This document shows, piece by piece, positions 1-8,292 of a DNA stretch of 34,264 nt (position 1 is the stretch's first letter; the number at the start of each line of letters is the position of its first letter). Below the pieces are notes generated by a model. It saw only the letters and a list, made by a program, of their open reading frames with translations. It was not told the DNA's origin and searched no databases. This stretch comes from an uncultured Prevotellaceae bacterium (GTDB taxonomy: Bacteria > Bacteroidota > Bacteroidia > Bacteroidales > Bacteroidaceae), in assembly GCA_900320045.1 (NCBI GenBank), contig ONQT01000040.1:1-34264 (forward strand), in the 5' to 3' direction. Both the position numbers and the translations under genes were made by a program.

Positions 1-1907
1 GCCCATCCGGCACCCTCGCGATAGCCCTCGAGCCACCAGCCGTCCTTTACGGAGAGGTTTACAACACCGTTCATCTCGGCCTTCTCACCAGACGTACCAG
101 AAGCCTCGAGCGGACGTGTAGGAGTATTCATCCAGATATCGACACCCGATACCAGACGACGAGCCAACAGGAAGTCATAGTCCTCGAGGAAGATAACCTT
201 GCCGAGGAACTCAGGACGCTGGCTGATCTCGTAAATCTTCTTAATCAGTCCCTGACCAGCACCGTCAGCGGGGTGAGCCTTACCGGCAAACAGGAAGATA
301 ACGGGATGCTCGGGATCGTTCACAATCTTACTCAGACGCTCCAGATCGGTAAAGAGCAGATGAGCGCGCTTGTAGGTAGCAAAGCGGCGGCAGAAGCCGA
401 TAACCAGTGCATTGGTGTTGAACTGCTCCAGCAACTTCACCACACGTGAGGGATCGCCCTGGTTCTTCAGCCATGTCTCGCGGAACTGTTCCTTAATATA
501 CTCGAAGAGCTTAGCCTTCAGCGCCTGGCGTGTAGCCCAGATCTCCTCATCGGGACAGTTGTAGATGCCATACCAGATATCCTCGTTCGACTGGTCGCTC
601 ATGTGCTTCTCGTCGAAGTACTTGGCATAGACACGACGCCACTCGGTAGCACACCAGGTGGGGAAGTGGACACCATTCGTCACATAACCCACGTGACTCT
701 CCTCGGGGTAATAGCCGTTCCAGATGGGTGCAAACATCTTCTTTGACACCTCACCATGCAGCCAAGATACACCATTGACTTCCTGGCAAGTGTTGCAAGC
801 GAAGGTAGACATACAGAACTTCTCACCGTGGTCGTCGGGGTTCGTACGACCCATGCCGATGAATTCGTCCCATGTGATGCCCAACTTCTGAGGATAGCCA
901 CCCATGTACTTGCCGAAGAGACCCTCCTCGAAGTAGTCGTGACCGGCAGGAACGGGAGTATGAACGGTATAAAGACCGCTGGCGCGAACCAGCTCCAGAG
1001 CCTGGTTGAAGGTCAGTCCGTCCTCCTCGATGTAGTCACACAGACGCTGCAGGTTACACAGTGCTGCGTGACCCTCGTTGCAATGGTAGATGTCTTTCTT
1101 GATGCCCAGCTTCTTCAGCAGCAGCATACCGCCAATACCCAACAGGATCTCCTGCTTCAGACGGTTCTCCCAGTCACCTCCGTACAGAGCGTGAGTGATG
1201 GGCTTGTCGAAATCAGAGTTCATCTCGTTGTCGGTATCCAGCAGGTAAAGCTTGACACGACCAACGTTGACACGCCAAACATAAGCGTGAACCTGGTAGT
1301 TGTTGTAGGGAACATCAACGACCATGGGATTTCCGTCGCTATCGAGCTGACGCTCAATGGGCAGAGAACCGAAGTTCTGAGTCTCGTAGTTGGCAATCTG
1401 CTGACCATCCATCGACAGGCTCTGAGTAAAGTAGCCGAAACGATAGAGGAAACCAACGGCACACATGTCAACATTAGAGTCGGAAGCCTCCTTCACATAG
1501 TCACCAGCCAGCATACCCAGACCACCAGAATAAATCTTCAGAGCAGAGTGGATACCATACTCCATGCAGAAGTAAGCCACTGAAGGACGCTTGCTGTCGG
1601 GCTTCACGTCCATATAAGCGCGGAACTGGGCGTAAACATCCTTGACACGCTTCATCAGAGACTTGTCCTTCATAATCTGCTCCTTACGCGCATAGGTGAG
1701 ACGCTCCAGCAGCATGACAGGATTATGCTTCACGTCATGATAAATTTCAGGGTCAAGGTCGCGGAACAGGTCACGAGCCTCGAAGTTCCATACCCACCAC
1801 ATGTTGTGGGCAATCTCATCCAAACACTTCAGTTGCTCGGGAAGACTTGACTTGACAGTCAGATCCTTCCACTGGGGAGCATTTGCATAATCAGCTTTAA
1901 TCTTCAT
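1..1907 (-). CDS. glgP: alpha-glucan (glycogen) phosphorylase, GT35, partial
   Basis: The gene reads leftward from an ATG at 1907 ([16 protein letters not shown]) and has no stop before the window edge, so about 635 N-terminal residues are present. The family form with this N-terminal domain is about 850 residues, so the C-terminus is missing. It should release glucose-1-phosphate from glycogen or maltodextrin using phosphate and pyridoxal phosphate in the cytoplasm. The N-terminal 120 or so residues ([15 protein letters not shown]) resemble the DUF3417 domain of the bacterial and archaeal phosphorylase subfamily. Family landmarks follow: [43 protein letters not shown] and [11 protein letters not shown]. 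The pyridoxal-phosphate lysine motif [15 protein letters not shown] puts the lysine near residue 609. It lies 45 bases downstream of the glycogen synthase gene on the same strand, so the two are probably co-transcribed. The family call is secure; chain-length preference cannot be read from the sequence. Confidence 0.95.
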   Translation of the reverse strand, partial: MKIKADYANAPQWKDLTVKSSLPEQLKCLDEIAHNMWWVWNFEARDLFRDLDPEIYHDVKHNPVMLLERLTYARKEQIMKDKSLMKRVKDVYAQFRAYMDVKPDSKRPSVAYFCMEYGIHSALKIYSGGLGMLAGDYVKEASDSNVDMCAVGFLYRFGYFTQSLSMDGQQIANYETQNFGSLPIERQLDSDGNPMVVDVPYNNYQVHAYVWRVNVGRVKLYLLDTDNEMNSDFDKPITHALYGGDWENRLKQEILLGIGGMLLLKKLGIKKDIYHCNEGHAALCNLQRLCDYIEEDGLTFNQALELVRASGLYTVHTPVPAGHDYFEEGLFGKYMGGYPQKLGITWDEFIGMGRTNPDDHGEKFCMSTFACNTCQEVNGVSWLHGEVSKKMFAPIWNGYYPEESHVGYVTNGVHFPTWCATEWRRVYAKYFDEKHMSDQSNEDIWYGIYNCPDEEIWATRQALKAKLFEYIKEQFRETWLKNQGDPSRVVKLLEQFNTNALVIGFCRRFATYKRAHLLFTDLERLSKIVNDPEHPVIFLFAGKAHPADGAGQGLIKKIYEISQRPEFLGKVIFLEDYDFLLARRLVSGVDIWMNTPTRPLEASGTSGEKAEMNGVVNLSVKDGWWLEGYREGAGW

Positions 1908-1952
1908 AATTGTTGTTAAGTATAATACAATTTGCTAAATTTGATTCAAATA

Positions 1953-3608
1953 TTATTTGCGGGCTTCAGCCTTGCGAAGGGCAATATCGTACGCTTCATC
2001 GTAATACTTGATGAACTCGCTCCAGAGTGCCTTCTTCGACAAATCGCCAGCTGCCTTGCGACAACTTTCAATCTGCTTATCGGTCATGGTAGAGAACTTA
2101 GCTACCGTATCCTTGATGGTGTCAGCCACCTCAGAGTAGTTATAGTCCGTACGGTGTATCACCTTCACGCCATCTTCAATCTCACCATTGTGACCGAACT
2201 CCTTGTTGGCCCAGAGGCCAAAGCCTGCCAGGTCTGTCGTGATGCAAGGCACCTTGAAAGCCACGGCCTCCAGCGGTGTATAGCCCCAAGGCTCATAGTA
2301 TGACGGATAGATGCAGAGGTCATTGCCCAACACCACATCGTAGTAAGTCATATCTACGATTCCATCCTTACCATCCAGATAGCAAGGCAGGAAAATGACT
2401 TTCACCTTGTCATCCTTACGGTTATGCATGTCGTAGTATTTCATCATACCCAGCACATTGTCGTGGCTCATATTGTGCAGCCAGTGAGTAATCTGCGGGA
2501 TTTCCAGCGGAGTGTCATACTGGCCTCCATTCTTCAGACGTTCCTGTAAATCCTTACGGGGCTCTCCCACCCAACCGGGAACCTCAATAAAGGCAACGAC
2601 CTTCTTCTTCAGGTCGCGGTCACGCAACAGACGATTCATGGCTTCCACAAAGACATCGATACCCTTGTTGCGGAACTCGTAGCGACCGCTGGTTGACACG
2701 ATGAGTGTCTCGTCATCCAACTGTTCACCCAACAAAGCATTGGCAATCTGCAACAAACGCCTGCGGGCAGCACGGCGCTTACGGGTAAAGGTAGCAGCCT
2801 TGGGAACGAAACTATTGTCAAAACCGTTAGGCAGCACAACATCGACCGGTTTGTCCAGCAGTTCCTTGCACTCATTGGCTGTAATATCACTAACCGTCGT
2901 AAAGCAGTCGACATGCAAAGCAGTCTGTTTCTCAATAGAGTGCTTCGACTGCATGTTCAACTCACCGGCCATCTGATCACCATTGTAGGCGAAAAGATAG
3001 TCGTACAATGGTTTCTGGTTTCCTGCAATAGAACGTCCGATGCTCGTGGCATGAGTCGTGAAGATGGTACCAATCTGGGGCAATTTGCTGTTGATGTAAA
3101 GAGCACCCAGACCACACATCCACTCGTTAGCATGGTAAATAACCTTCTGCTGGGGTTCTAAATTGTGATTATAGAAGCTCTCAACCACCAGTGCTGCAGC
3201 ATACGAGAACATGGAAGCCTCGTCATAGTCACCATAAGCATGCAGAGAGTCAACTCCGTAGTTTTCCCACAATGCAGTGTAAATCTCGTCTTTTTTCTCA
3301 AAGAAAGGATTGAAGTCCACCAAAATAGCGATAGGCTCACCGGGAATCGTCCAACGTCCGACACGAACAGCAAGACCATCTTCCTTAGCTTCCCATTGCC
3401 AAAGGGCAAAGAGCGACTTGTCTTCTTTGAAATAGGGACTCTCCTTTTCCTTCCAGAAATCAGGACCGATAAAGATGATATGGTCCTTCATACTATCCTG
3501 TAAAGTCTTTGCACGAGTAGAAAGAACGGTATAGATACCTCCTACCTTGTTACAAACTTCCCAACTTGACTCAAAGATATAATCAGGTTTCAATAAATTT
3601 TTACCCAT
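1953..3608 (-). CDS. glycogen synthase, eukaryote-like GT3 type
   Basis: 551 residues, ATG at 3608 (MGKNLLKPDYIFESSWEV), TAA at 1953-1955. It should add glucose from a nucleotide sugar to growing glycogen. The N-terminal EVCNKVGGIYTVLSTRAK stretch is the hallmark of the GT3 glycogen synthases known from animals and fungi. It differs from the KTGGLADV start of bacterial GT5 GlgA. FTTHATSIGR lies in the N-terminal half, and the C-terminal SYYEPWGYTPLEAVAF motif matches the acceptor and donor site of GT3. The shorter length than the eukaryotic enzyme (about 700) is usual for Bacteroidetes members. The animal enzymes use UDP-glucose, and I infer the same here, not ADP-glucose. It is first in an apparent operon with the phosphorylase. 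A TAACTTTG promoter element lies 26 bases upstream of the start. I leave the symbol blank because glgA would imply the GT5 type. Confidence 0.93.
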   Translation of the reverse strand: MGKNLLKPDYIFESSWEVCNKVGGIYTVLSTRAKTLQDSMKDHIIFIGPDFWKEKESPYFKEDKSLFALWQWEAKEDGLAVRVGRWTIPGEPIAILVDFNPFFEKKDEIYTALWENYGVDSLHAYGDYDEASMFSYAAALVVESFYNHNLEPQQKVIYHANEWMCGLGALYINSKLPQIGTIFTTHATSIGRSIAGNQKPLYDYLFAYNGDQMAGELNMQSKHSIEKQTALHVDCFTTVSDITANECKELLDKPVDVVLPNGFDNSFVPKAATFTRKRRAARRRLLQIANALLGEQLDDETLIVSTSGRYEFRNKGIDVFVEAMNRLLRDRDLKKKVVAFIEVPGWVGEPRKDLQERLKNGGQYDTPLEIPQITHWLHNMSHDNVLGMMKYYDMHNRKDDKVKVIFLPCYLDGKDGIVDMTYYDVVLGNDLCIYPSYYEPWGYTPLEAVAFKVPCITTDLAGFGLWANKEFGHNGEIEDGVKVIHRTDYNYSEVADTIKDTVAKFSTMTDKQIESCRKAAGDLSKKALWSEFIKYYDEAYDIALRKAEARK

Positions 3609-3634
3609 TTGAACTAATACATGTATATTGGCCG

Positions 3635-3642
3635 CAAAGTTA
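3635..3642 (-). promoter_or_regulatory. -7 promoter element for the glycogen synthase gene
   Basis: The plus strand reads CAAAGTTA, which is TAACTTTG on the minus strand and an exact match to the Bacteroidetes -7 consensus TAnnTTTG. It stands 26 bases before the glycogen synthase ATG. I see no good TTTG at the -33 position (the expected place reads GCTG), so this rests on the -7 element alone. Confidence 0.6.
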
Positions 3643-3709
3643 CTTAATTTTTTCTAAATATCAGCATGTTTAACGAGATATTTTTCGATAAAATGCGGAA
3701 TTATTGATT

Positions 3710-3725
3710 TATATTTGTACTTTTG
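3710..3725 (+). promoter_or_regulatory. overlapping -7-like elements upstream of the 3747 gene
   Basis: Two back-to-back matches to TAnnTTTG, TATATTTG at 3710-3717 and TACTTTTG at 3718-3725, stand 29 and 21 bases before the start codon at 3747. Neither has a clear TTTG about 19 bases upstream. They may be alternative start-site selectors for the small-protein/ispE unit. A tiny ORF (ATG at 3736, four codons) ends with a TGA that overlaps the 3747 start codon. Confidence 0.45.
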
Positions 3726-3746
3726 TCGTCAAAATATGAATAAGAC

Positions 3747-4172
3747 ATGAAGAAAGCCATTGTCATCGCCCTTTTGACCATCGTTTCTTTGAGCATGAAT
3801 GCCCAACAAAACAACGATTCCTTTCGCGCGTACCTTTTTAATAAAGAATATGAGGTCTACATGCGCATTAACTTCTACGACCAGAACATTACAGTACCTG
3901 GTCAGGAGCTGTATGGGGAATTGCCCGGCTATCTGGGCAAAGAGCGAAACTCTTTCTGCTGGGTCATCACATCGTGCGAAGTAAAAAATGAGAAGAAAGC
4001 CGTCATGCAACTCATCAACGACTTTGGCAGCGAGGACCTGACCGCTACCCTGGAACGCAAGAATGACTCCATCTACATTTTGAATCAAGGCAAAGGCAGC
4101 ACTATCAAGGTGCCTCATAAAGGAAAATGGCGCAAACTGCCGAATATTATCGAATTGAAAAGAAAAAAATGA
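3747..4172 (+). CDS. hypothetical secreted small protein
   Basis: 141 residues. Residues 1 to about 19 (MKKAIVIALLTIVSLSMNA, then QQ) form a clear signal peptide, with basic residues, a hydrophobic core and a small-residue cleavage site. No lipobox cysteine is seen, so a soluble periplasmic or outer-membrane-associated product is expected. The mature part is mixed and slightly basic toward the end (KGKWRKLPNIIELKRKK), with a pattern that suggests beta strands (EVYMRINFYDQNITV). I do not recognise a family. Its TGA overlaps the ATG of ispE (ATGA at 4169-4172), so the two are probably translated in a coupled way. Resemblance to other small secreted Bacteroidales proteins is possible, but I cannot name one. 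Confidence 0.8.
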   Translation: MKKAIVIALLTIVSLSMNAQQNNDSFRAYLFNKEYEVYMRINFYDQNITVPGQELYGELPGYLGKERNSFCWVITSCEVKNEKKAVMQLINDFGSEDLTATLERKNDSIYILNQGKGSTIKVPHKGKWRKLPNIIELKRKK

Positions 4173-5002
4173 TTACCTATCCCATTGCAAAAATCAACTT
4201 AGGACTGAATGTCGTTGAGAAAAGGCCCGACGGCTACCACAACTTGCAGACTGTATTCTATCCTGTACCCATTATGGATGCTCTGGAAGTGGTGCCGATG
4301 AGTGACGGATTCCCGTCAGACGTAGACTGTGACCTGAAGATTACCAATATGCACATAGAGGGTGACGAGCAGCGCAACTTAGTGGTTCGAGCCTATCTGA
4401 TGCTGAAACAGGACTTCCCTACTCTGCCTCGAATACACGTCCATCTGTGGAAAGGCATCCCGACGCAAGCCGGAATGGGGGGCGGCAGCAGCGACTGCGG
4501 CTATATGATACGGTTGCTCAACGAGCTTTTCGAACTGCAGCTAAGCAACGAGCAGATGGCTAACTATGCGGCAAGACTGGGCGCCGACTGCGCTTTCTTC
4601 ATCTATTCCAAACCCTGCTATGCGGAAGGTATCGGTGAGAAGTTGGAACCTATTGAATTCAATCTGTCCGGATGGTACATTGGCGTGGTTCGTCCCGACA
4701 TTCCCGTACCTACCAAAGAGGCTTTTTCGCGCATCTATCCCCACTATCCCGCCAAGAACTGCCGAGACGTGGTGATGCAACCTGTAGAGACTTGGCGTGA
4801 AGATTTAGTGAACGACTTTGAAGACAGCGTGTTTGTCCAGCATCCGGAACTGAAGGCTGTAAAGACCAAGCTTTATGACTTGGGCGCCACCTATGCAGCC
4901 ATGTCTGGCTCAGGCAGTTCCCTTTTCGGACTATTCAAAGAGGAACCGACAGCACTGAAGGATGCGTTCCCTGATATGTTTACGTTTTACGGTGTATTGT
5001 AA
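4169..5002 (+). CDS. ispE: 4-diphosphocytidyl-2-C-methyl-D-erythritol kinase
   Basis: 277 residues from the ATG at 4169 (MITYPIAKINLGLNVVEKR). The upstream in-frame ATG at 4127 would add 14 residues lying inside the preceding gene, and the conserved start of the family begins at ITYPIAKINLGL, so I chose 4169. IspE phosphorylates CDP-methylerythritol with ATP in the MEP route to isoprenoids, in the cytoplasm. GHMP-kinase motifs are visible: AKINLGLNVVEKRPDGYHN near residues 7-25, the ATP loop PTQAGMGGGSSDCG at 98-111, and AAMSGSGSSLFGLF near the C-terminus. It overlaps the secreted-protein gene by four bases and is followed by a duplicated hairpin. Isoprenoid supply connects it to menaquinone synthesis (MenA and MenG) elsewhere in the window. 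Confidence 0.95.
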   Translation: MITYPIAKINLGLNVVEKRPDGYHNLQTVFYPVPIMDALEVVPMSDGFPSDVDCDLKITNMHIEGDEQRNLVVRAYLMLKQDFPTLPRIHVHLWKGIPTQAGMGGGSSDCGYMIRLLNELFELQLSNEQMANYAARLGADCAFFIYSKPCYAEGIGEKLEPIEFNLSGWYIGVVRPDIPVPTKEAFSRIYPHYPAKNCRDVVMQPVETWREDLVNDFEDSVFVQHPELKAVKTKLYDLGATYAAMSGSGSSLFGLFKEEPTALKDAFPDMFTFYGVL

Positions 5003-5055
5003 CGGCGGCTGAACCGCCGTTCACAGTAAAAAGAGGCGGCTGAACCGCCGTTCAC
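5002..5055. repeat. tandem pair of palindromic units between convergent genes
   Basis: A 21-base unit occurs twice, at 5004-5024 and 5035-5055. The first copy forms a perfect hairpin with 7-base arms ACGGCGG and CCGCCGT around loop CTGAA (5002-5020). The second has at least 5-base arms (GGCGG/CCGCC). The unit fills nearly all of the space between the stops of ispE and the convergent regulator gene. It may act as a bidirectional transcription stop, though no T-run of normal length follows. On the minus strand the core reads GG-TTCAG-CC, which matches hairpins at 13781 and 15595. Confidence 0.75.
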
Positions 5056-5057
5056 GA

Positions 5058-5660
5058 TTATTTATCGTCAAGCAATGCAGAAGTACGAACACGACTCAGG
5101 GTTTCCGGAGTCATCTGCAGATAGCTGGCGATATACACCAAAGGAGTGCGCAATACCAGTTGAGGCGAACGCTTAACCAACTTTGCATAGCGCTCCGGAG
5201 CCGACTCGAAGCGCAACATGTCTGCCTTGATCTGTGACAGGATGAGCGATTCCTCCAGTATTTTACGATACAACATCTGAATATTGGTATTTCTGACGGC
5301 TTCATGCTCTAACCTGTCTTTAGGCATAGCAAAGACGATTGTCGGTTCGATGGTCTGTATCTGCTGATGACTCGGCTGTTCCTTGAACAGACTCTCGATG
5401 CTCATACAGATGGTATTCTCTGCAGCCAGATGTTCCGTCAGTTCCTTTCCATTCTTAAAATAGAACTGGCGAATCAATCCTTTTACTACCCAATAGATGT
5501 TGGTACATACCTCTCCTTCCTTTAAAATAAACTCACCTTTGGGAAACTTCATAGGCACCAGTATGCTCTCCAGCACATCCAACTCCTCGTGAGTCATTGT
5601 ACTGTAGCGTCTGGCCAATTCTCTTGCCACGTCACGTGTTGTCAGTCCGATTGTAGTCAT
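5058..5660 (-). CDS. Crp/Fnr-family transcription regulator
   Basis: 200 residues. Residues about 20-135 form the cyclic-nucleotide-binding-like beta roll (LVPMKFPKGEFILKEGEV, then NIYWVVKGLIRQFY). Residues about 155-195 form a short winged helix-turn-helix (VYIASYLQMTPETLSRVR). There is no cysteine cluster of the Fnr iron-sulfur type, and the cAMP-binding RxS signature of E. coli Crp is not evident, so its ligand is unknown. This compact form is common and much multiplied in Bacteroidetes, where members often act as stress or nutrient switches. It begins 45 bases after lepA on the same strand, so it may be read from the lepA promoter, although the spacer is AT-rich and could carry its own. 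Its target genes cannot be inferred. Confidence 0.88.
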   Translation of the reverse strand: MTTIGLTTRDVARELARRYSTMTHEELDVLESILVPMKFPKGEFILKEGEVCTNIYWVVKGLIRQFYFKNGKELTEHLAAENTICMSIESLFKEQPSHQQIQTIEPTIVFAMPKDRLEHEAVRNTNIQMLYRKILEESLILSQIKADMLRFESAPERYAKLVKRSPQLVLRTPLVYIASYLQMTPETLSRVRTSALLDDK

Positions 5661-5705
5661 TGTATGATCAAATTATATAGTTAAAGGTCTGATTATTTTC
5701 TTCTC

Positions 5706-7487
5706 TTAATCCAATTTCAGAACAGCAAGGAAGGCTTTCTGGGGCACCTCCACATTGCCAATCTGTTTCATACGCTTCTTTCCGCGCTTCTGTTTCTCTA
5801 ACAGTTTACGTTTACGACTCACGTCACCGCCATAGCACTTGGCAGTCACGTCTTTACGCACCTGCTTGACCGTCTCTCGCGCTATAATCTTTGCACCGAT
5901 TGCTGCCTGTATGGCAATATCGAACTGCTGGCGCGGTATGAGCTCTTTCAGTTTCTCACACATGCGACGGCCAAAGATTACGGCATTGTCCTGATGCGTG
6001 AGCGTAGACAACGCATCGACTGGTTCACCATTCAGCAGGATATCCAACTTGGCCAGCTTCGACGGGCGGAAAGAGTCGATGTGGTAGTCAAAGGATGCAT
6101 AGCCTTTGGAGATGCTCTTCAACTTGTCATAAAAGTCGATAACTATCTCGCCCAGTGGCAGCATGAAGCGCAACTCCACGCGATTACCACTGACGTATTG
6201 CTGGTCTATCAACTCGCCGCGCTTATCGAGACATAACGTCATGATAGGACCAATGTAATCGGCAGCCGTAATGATACTTGCCTTGATATAAGGCTCCTCA
6301 ATATGGTCTATCATCGTCTGGTCAGGCAGACCAGAAGGATTATGCACCTCCTTTTCCTCGCCCTGTTTGGTGTAACACATATAGGTTACGTTAGGAACGG
6401 TGGTTATCACATCCATGTCGAATTCACGGTCTAAACGTTCCTGGACAATCTCCATGTGCAGTAATCCTAAGAATCCACATCGGAAACCAAAGCCCAGTGC
6501 AATGGATGTCTCCGGTGTAAAGGTCAGCGAGGCATCGTTCAACTGAAGTTTCTCCAGCGAAGCACGCAGGTTCTCGTAATCTGTCGGGTCTATTGGGTAA
6601 ACACCGGCAAACACCATCGGCTTTACTTCCTGGAAACCTTCAATAGCTTTGTCGCAGGGAGTCTGAATATGGGTAATTGTGTCACCCACCTTGACTTCCT
6701 TTGCATTCTTGATACCACTGATAATATATCCAACCTCGCCAGTACGCAGTTCCTTGCGGGGTATCATGTCCATCTTCAAGACACCGACCTCGTCGGCCAC
6801 ATATTCCATCCCAGTGTTAAAGAACTTCACTTTATCTCCTTGACGGATTACTCCATTGGTTATCTTGAAATACGCAATGATACCGCGGAAGCTGTTAAAT
6901 ACCGAGTCGAAAATCAATGCCTGCAAAGGAGCCTTCTCGTCACCAACAGGATGTGGAATACGTTCTACAACGGCATTTAGGATATCTTCCACACCTTCGC
7001 CAGTCTTACCCGAAGCACGGATAATATCTTCCGGCTCACAACCTATCAGTTCTACGATTTCATCCTCCACCTCGTCAGGCATGGCACTTGGCATGTCAAT
7101 CTTGTTAATGACTGGAATGATTTCCAAGTCATTATCAATCGCCATATAGAGATTCGAAATCGTCTGGGCCTGCACGCCTTGTGTAGCATCGACTACCAGT
7201 AAAGCACCTTCGCAAGCCGCGATAGAACGACTCACCTCGTATGAAAAGTCAACGTGTCCTGGAGTATCAATCAGGTTCAGAATGTACTTCTCACCTTTAT
7301 AGGTATATTCCATCTGGATGGCATGGCTCTTGATGGTGATGCCACGCTCCCGTTCCAGATCCATATCATCGAGCATCTGTCCTTCTGTAACCTGAATGGT
7401 CTTGGTAAATTCAAGCAAGCGGTCGGCCAAGGTAGACTTACCATGGTCGATGTGAGCTATAATACAGAAGTTCCTTATATGATCCAT
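5706..7487 (-). CDS. lepA: translation elongation factor 4 (LepA)
   Basis: 593 residues from the ATG at 7487 ([19 protein letters not shown]). An in-frame ATG at 7517 lies inside a promoter element and is rejected. LepA is a ribosomal GTPase that acts on stalled or mispositioned ribosomes. GTPase motifs are G1 [10 protein letters not shown]2 in the RERGITIKS region, G3 DTPGHVDF and G4 NKIDMP. Elongation-factor domains II and III and the LepA-specific C-terminal domain follow ([20 protein letters not shown]), ending [11 protein letters not shown]. The length is typical. The Crp-family gene follows on the same strand. Confidence 0.98.
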   Translation of the reverse strand: MDHIRNFCIIAHIDHGKSTLADRLLEFTKTIQVTEGQMLDDMDLERERGITIKSHAIQMEYTYKGEKYILNLIDTPGHVDFSYEVSRSIAACEGALLVVDATQGVQAQTISNLYMAIDNDLEIIPVINKIDMPSAMPDEVEDEIVELIGCEPEDIIRASGKTGEGVEDILNAVVERIPHPVGDEKAPLQALIFDSVFNSFRGIIAYFKITNGVIRQGDKVKFFNTGMEYVADEVGVLKMDMIPRKELRTGEVGYIISGIKNAKEVKVGDTITHIQTPCDKAIEGFQEVKPMVFAGVYPIDPTDYENLRASLEKLQLNDASLTFTPETSIALGFGFRCGFLGLLHMEIVQERLDREFDMDVITTVPNVTYMCYTKQGEEKEVHNPSGLPDQTMIDHIEEPYIKASIITAADYIGPIMTLCLDKRGELIDQQYVSGNRVELRFMLPLGEIVIDFYDKLKSISKGYASFDYHIDSFRPSKLAKLDILLNGEPVDALSTLTHQDNAVIFGRRMCEKLKELIPRQQFDIAIQAAIGAKIIARETVKQVRKDVTAKCYGGDVSRKRKLLEKQKRGKKRMKQIGNVEVPQKAFLAVLKLD

Positions 7488-7514
7488 TTTAAATATGTTT
7501 CGTATGTGAAGTTG

Positions 7515-7522
7515 CAAAGATA
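7515..7522 (-). promoter_or_regulatory. -7 promoter element for lepA
   Basis: The plus strand reads CAAAGATA, which is TATCTTTG on the minus strand and an exact TAnnTTTG match followed by CAAC. It is 27 bases before the lepA ATG at 7487. It overlaps the alternative upstream ATG at 7517, which argues against that start. The -33 box is weak. Confidence 0.6.
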
Positions 7523-7562
7523 TGAAAAAAAATCGACTTTCCCGAAAATGTTATCAGTTATT

Positions 7563-8216
7563 TCACATTATTTTTGTTTTTTCTTCCGTCTCTTCTTTAA
7601 AAATCCTGTCGAAAGCCTTCCTCATGAGAGTCGGTTGGACTATCATGGAACGCAGTTCCTGAAGATTTTTCTCGTTCTCCGACCCCTGTATCCATAGACG
7701 AATGTAGCCGTTGACAGAATATTTCTCAGCCATATGGCTCATAAAACGCTGCCAATGTCCTTCCACATCCAGTTGAGGATAGTTGGACAGTCCGAACTGA
7801 ATGGTACGACGAATAACTGTTTCGGGCTGTATGTCGCGATCAGCCTCTGCGACAATCTTACCATAAATGCTTCGGGGAGCACGCGATGCGGAAGCACGGT
7901 GGTCTTCTACGGCTTCTTTCATTAATTTCAGTTGTTCTGCCGAGAACCATTTCTTGAGACGGGCATCCTGCATCAATATCTTGCCACTGGTGATATGATG
8001 GACAGCCCTTGGACCTGTCAGTCCCAAATCATGATAGGCAGCAATCACATACGACATGTTGAGATCGGCGCCCATGTGTCGTGCCAAGTCCAAGGAAGAA
8101 CGGATAACCTTCTGTACATGCTGAAGATTATGAGCTTTGTCGAACTGCGCATACTGCGGCAGAATCTGTGTTTCCACAAACTCTACAAGGTCAAGGGAAG
8201 GGTTGTTTGTCATCAT
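7563..8216 (-). CDS. HD-domain phosphohydrolase-like protein
   Basis: 217 residues from the ATG at 8216 (MMTNNPSLDLVEFVETQI; a start one codon later is equally possible). The frame is open upstream to 8504, but that stretch overlaps the divergent menA promoter and start, so it is not used. The HD metal ligands are visible: H33 in HNLQHVQK, H62-D63 in YHDLGLTG, H106 in EDHRASAS and D126 in EADRDIQ. Such proteins hydrolyse phosphate esters, often on nucleotides, but the substrate cannot be told. There is no signal peptide, so it is cytoplasmic. It is divergent from menA, with both promoters inside 77 bases. The C-terminus is charged (EETEEKTKIM). Confidence 0.85.
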   Translation of the reverse strand: MMTNNPSLDLVEFVETQILPQYAQFDKAHNLQHVQKVIRSSLDLARHMGADLNMSYVIAAYHDLGLTGPRAVHHITSGKILMQDARLKKWFSAEQLKLMKEAVEDHRASASRAPRSIYGKIVAEADRDIQPETVIRRTIQFGLSNYPQLDVEGHWQRFMSHMAEKYSVNGYIRLWIQGSENEKNLQELRSMIVQPTLMRKAFDRIFKEETEEKTKIM

Positions 8217-8224
8217 ATCGGTTG

Positions 8225-8232
8225 CAAAGTTA
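8225..8232 (-). promoter_or_regulatory. -7 promoter element for the HD-domain gene
   Basis: The plus strand reads CAAAGTTA (minus strand TAACTTTG, followed by CAACC). Only 8 bases separate it from the ATG at 8216, so the mRNA leader would be a few bases at most. No clear TTTG is present at -33. Confidence 0.6.
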
Positions 8233-8276
8233 ATCAAAAAAAACGTAATTAAAGCACTTTTCTTTAAAATGTTTCG

Positions 8277-8284
8277 TAACTTTG
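8277..8284 (+). promoter_or_regulatory. -7 promoter element for menA
   Basis: TAACTTTG, preceded by TTTCG and followed by CAC, as at several other genes here. Only 8 bases separate it from the menA ATG at 8293, which implies a nearly leaderless mRNA. The -33 position lacks TTTG. Confidence 0.6.
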
Positions 8285-8292
8285 CACTCATT

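Noticed and set aside
756-1583. 275-residue open frame on the plus strand
   Set aside because: It is antisense to the phosphorylase gene, which shows conserved motifs through this region.
8137-8292. 52-codon upstream extension of menA
   Set aside because: It would cross the menA promoter and the divergent HD-domain gene, and the added residues are not like MenA.
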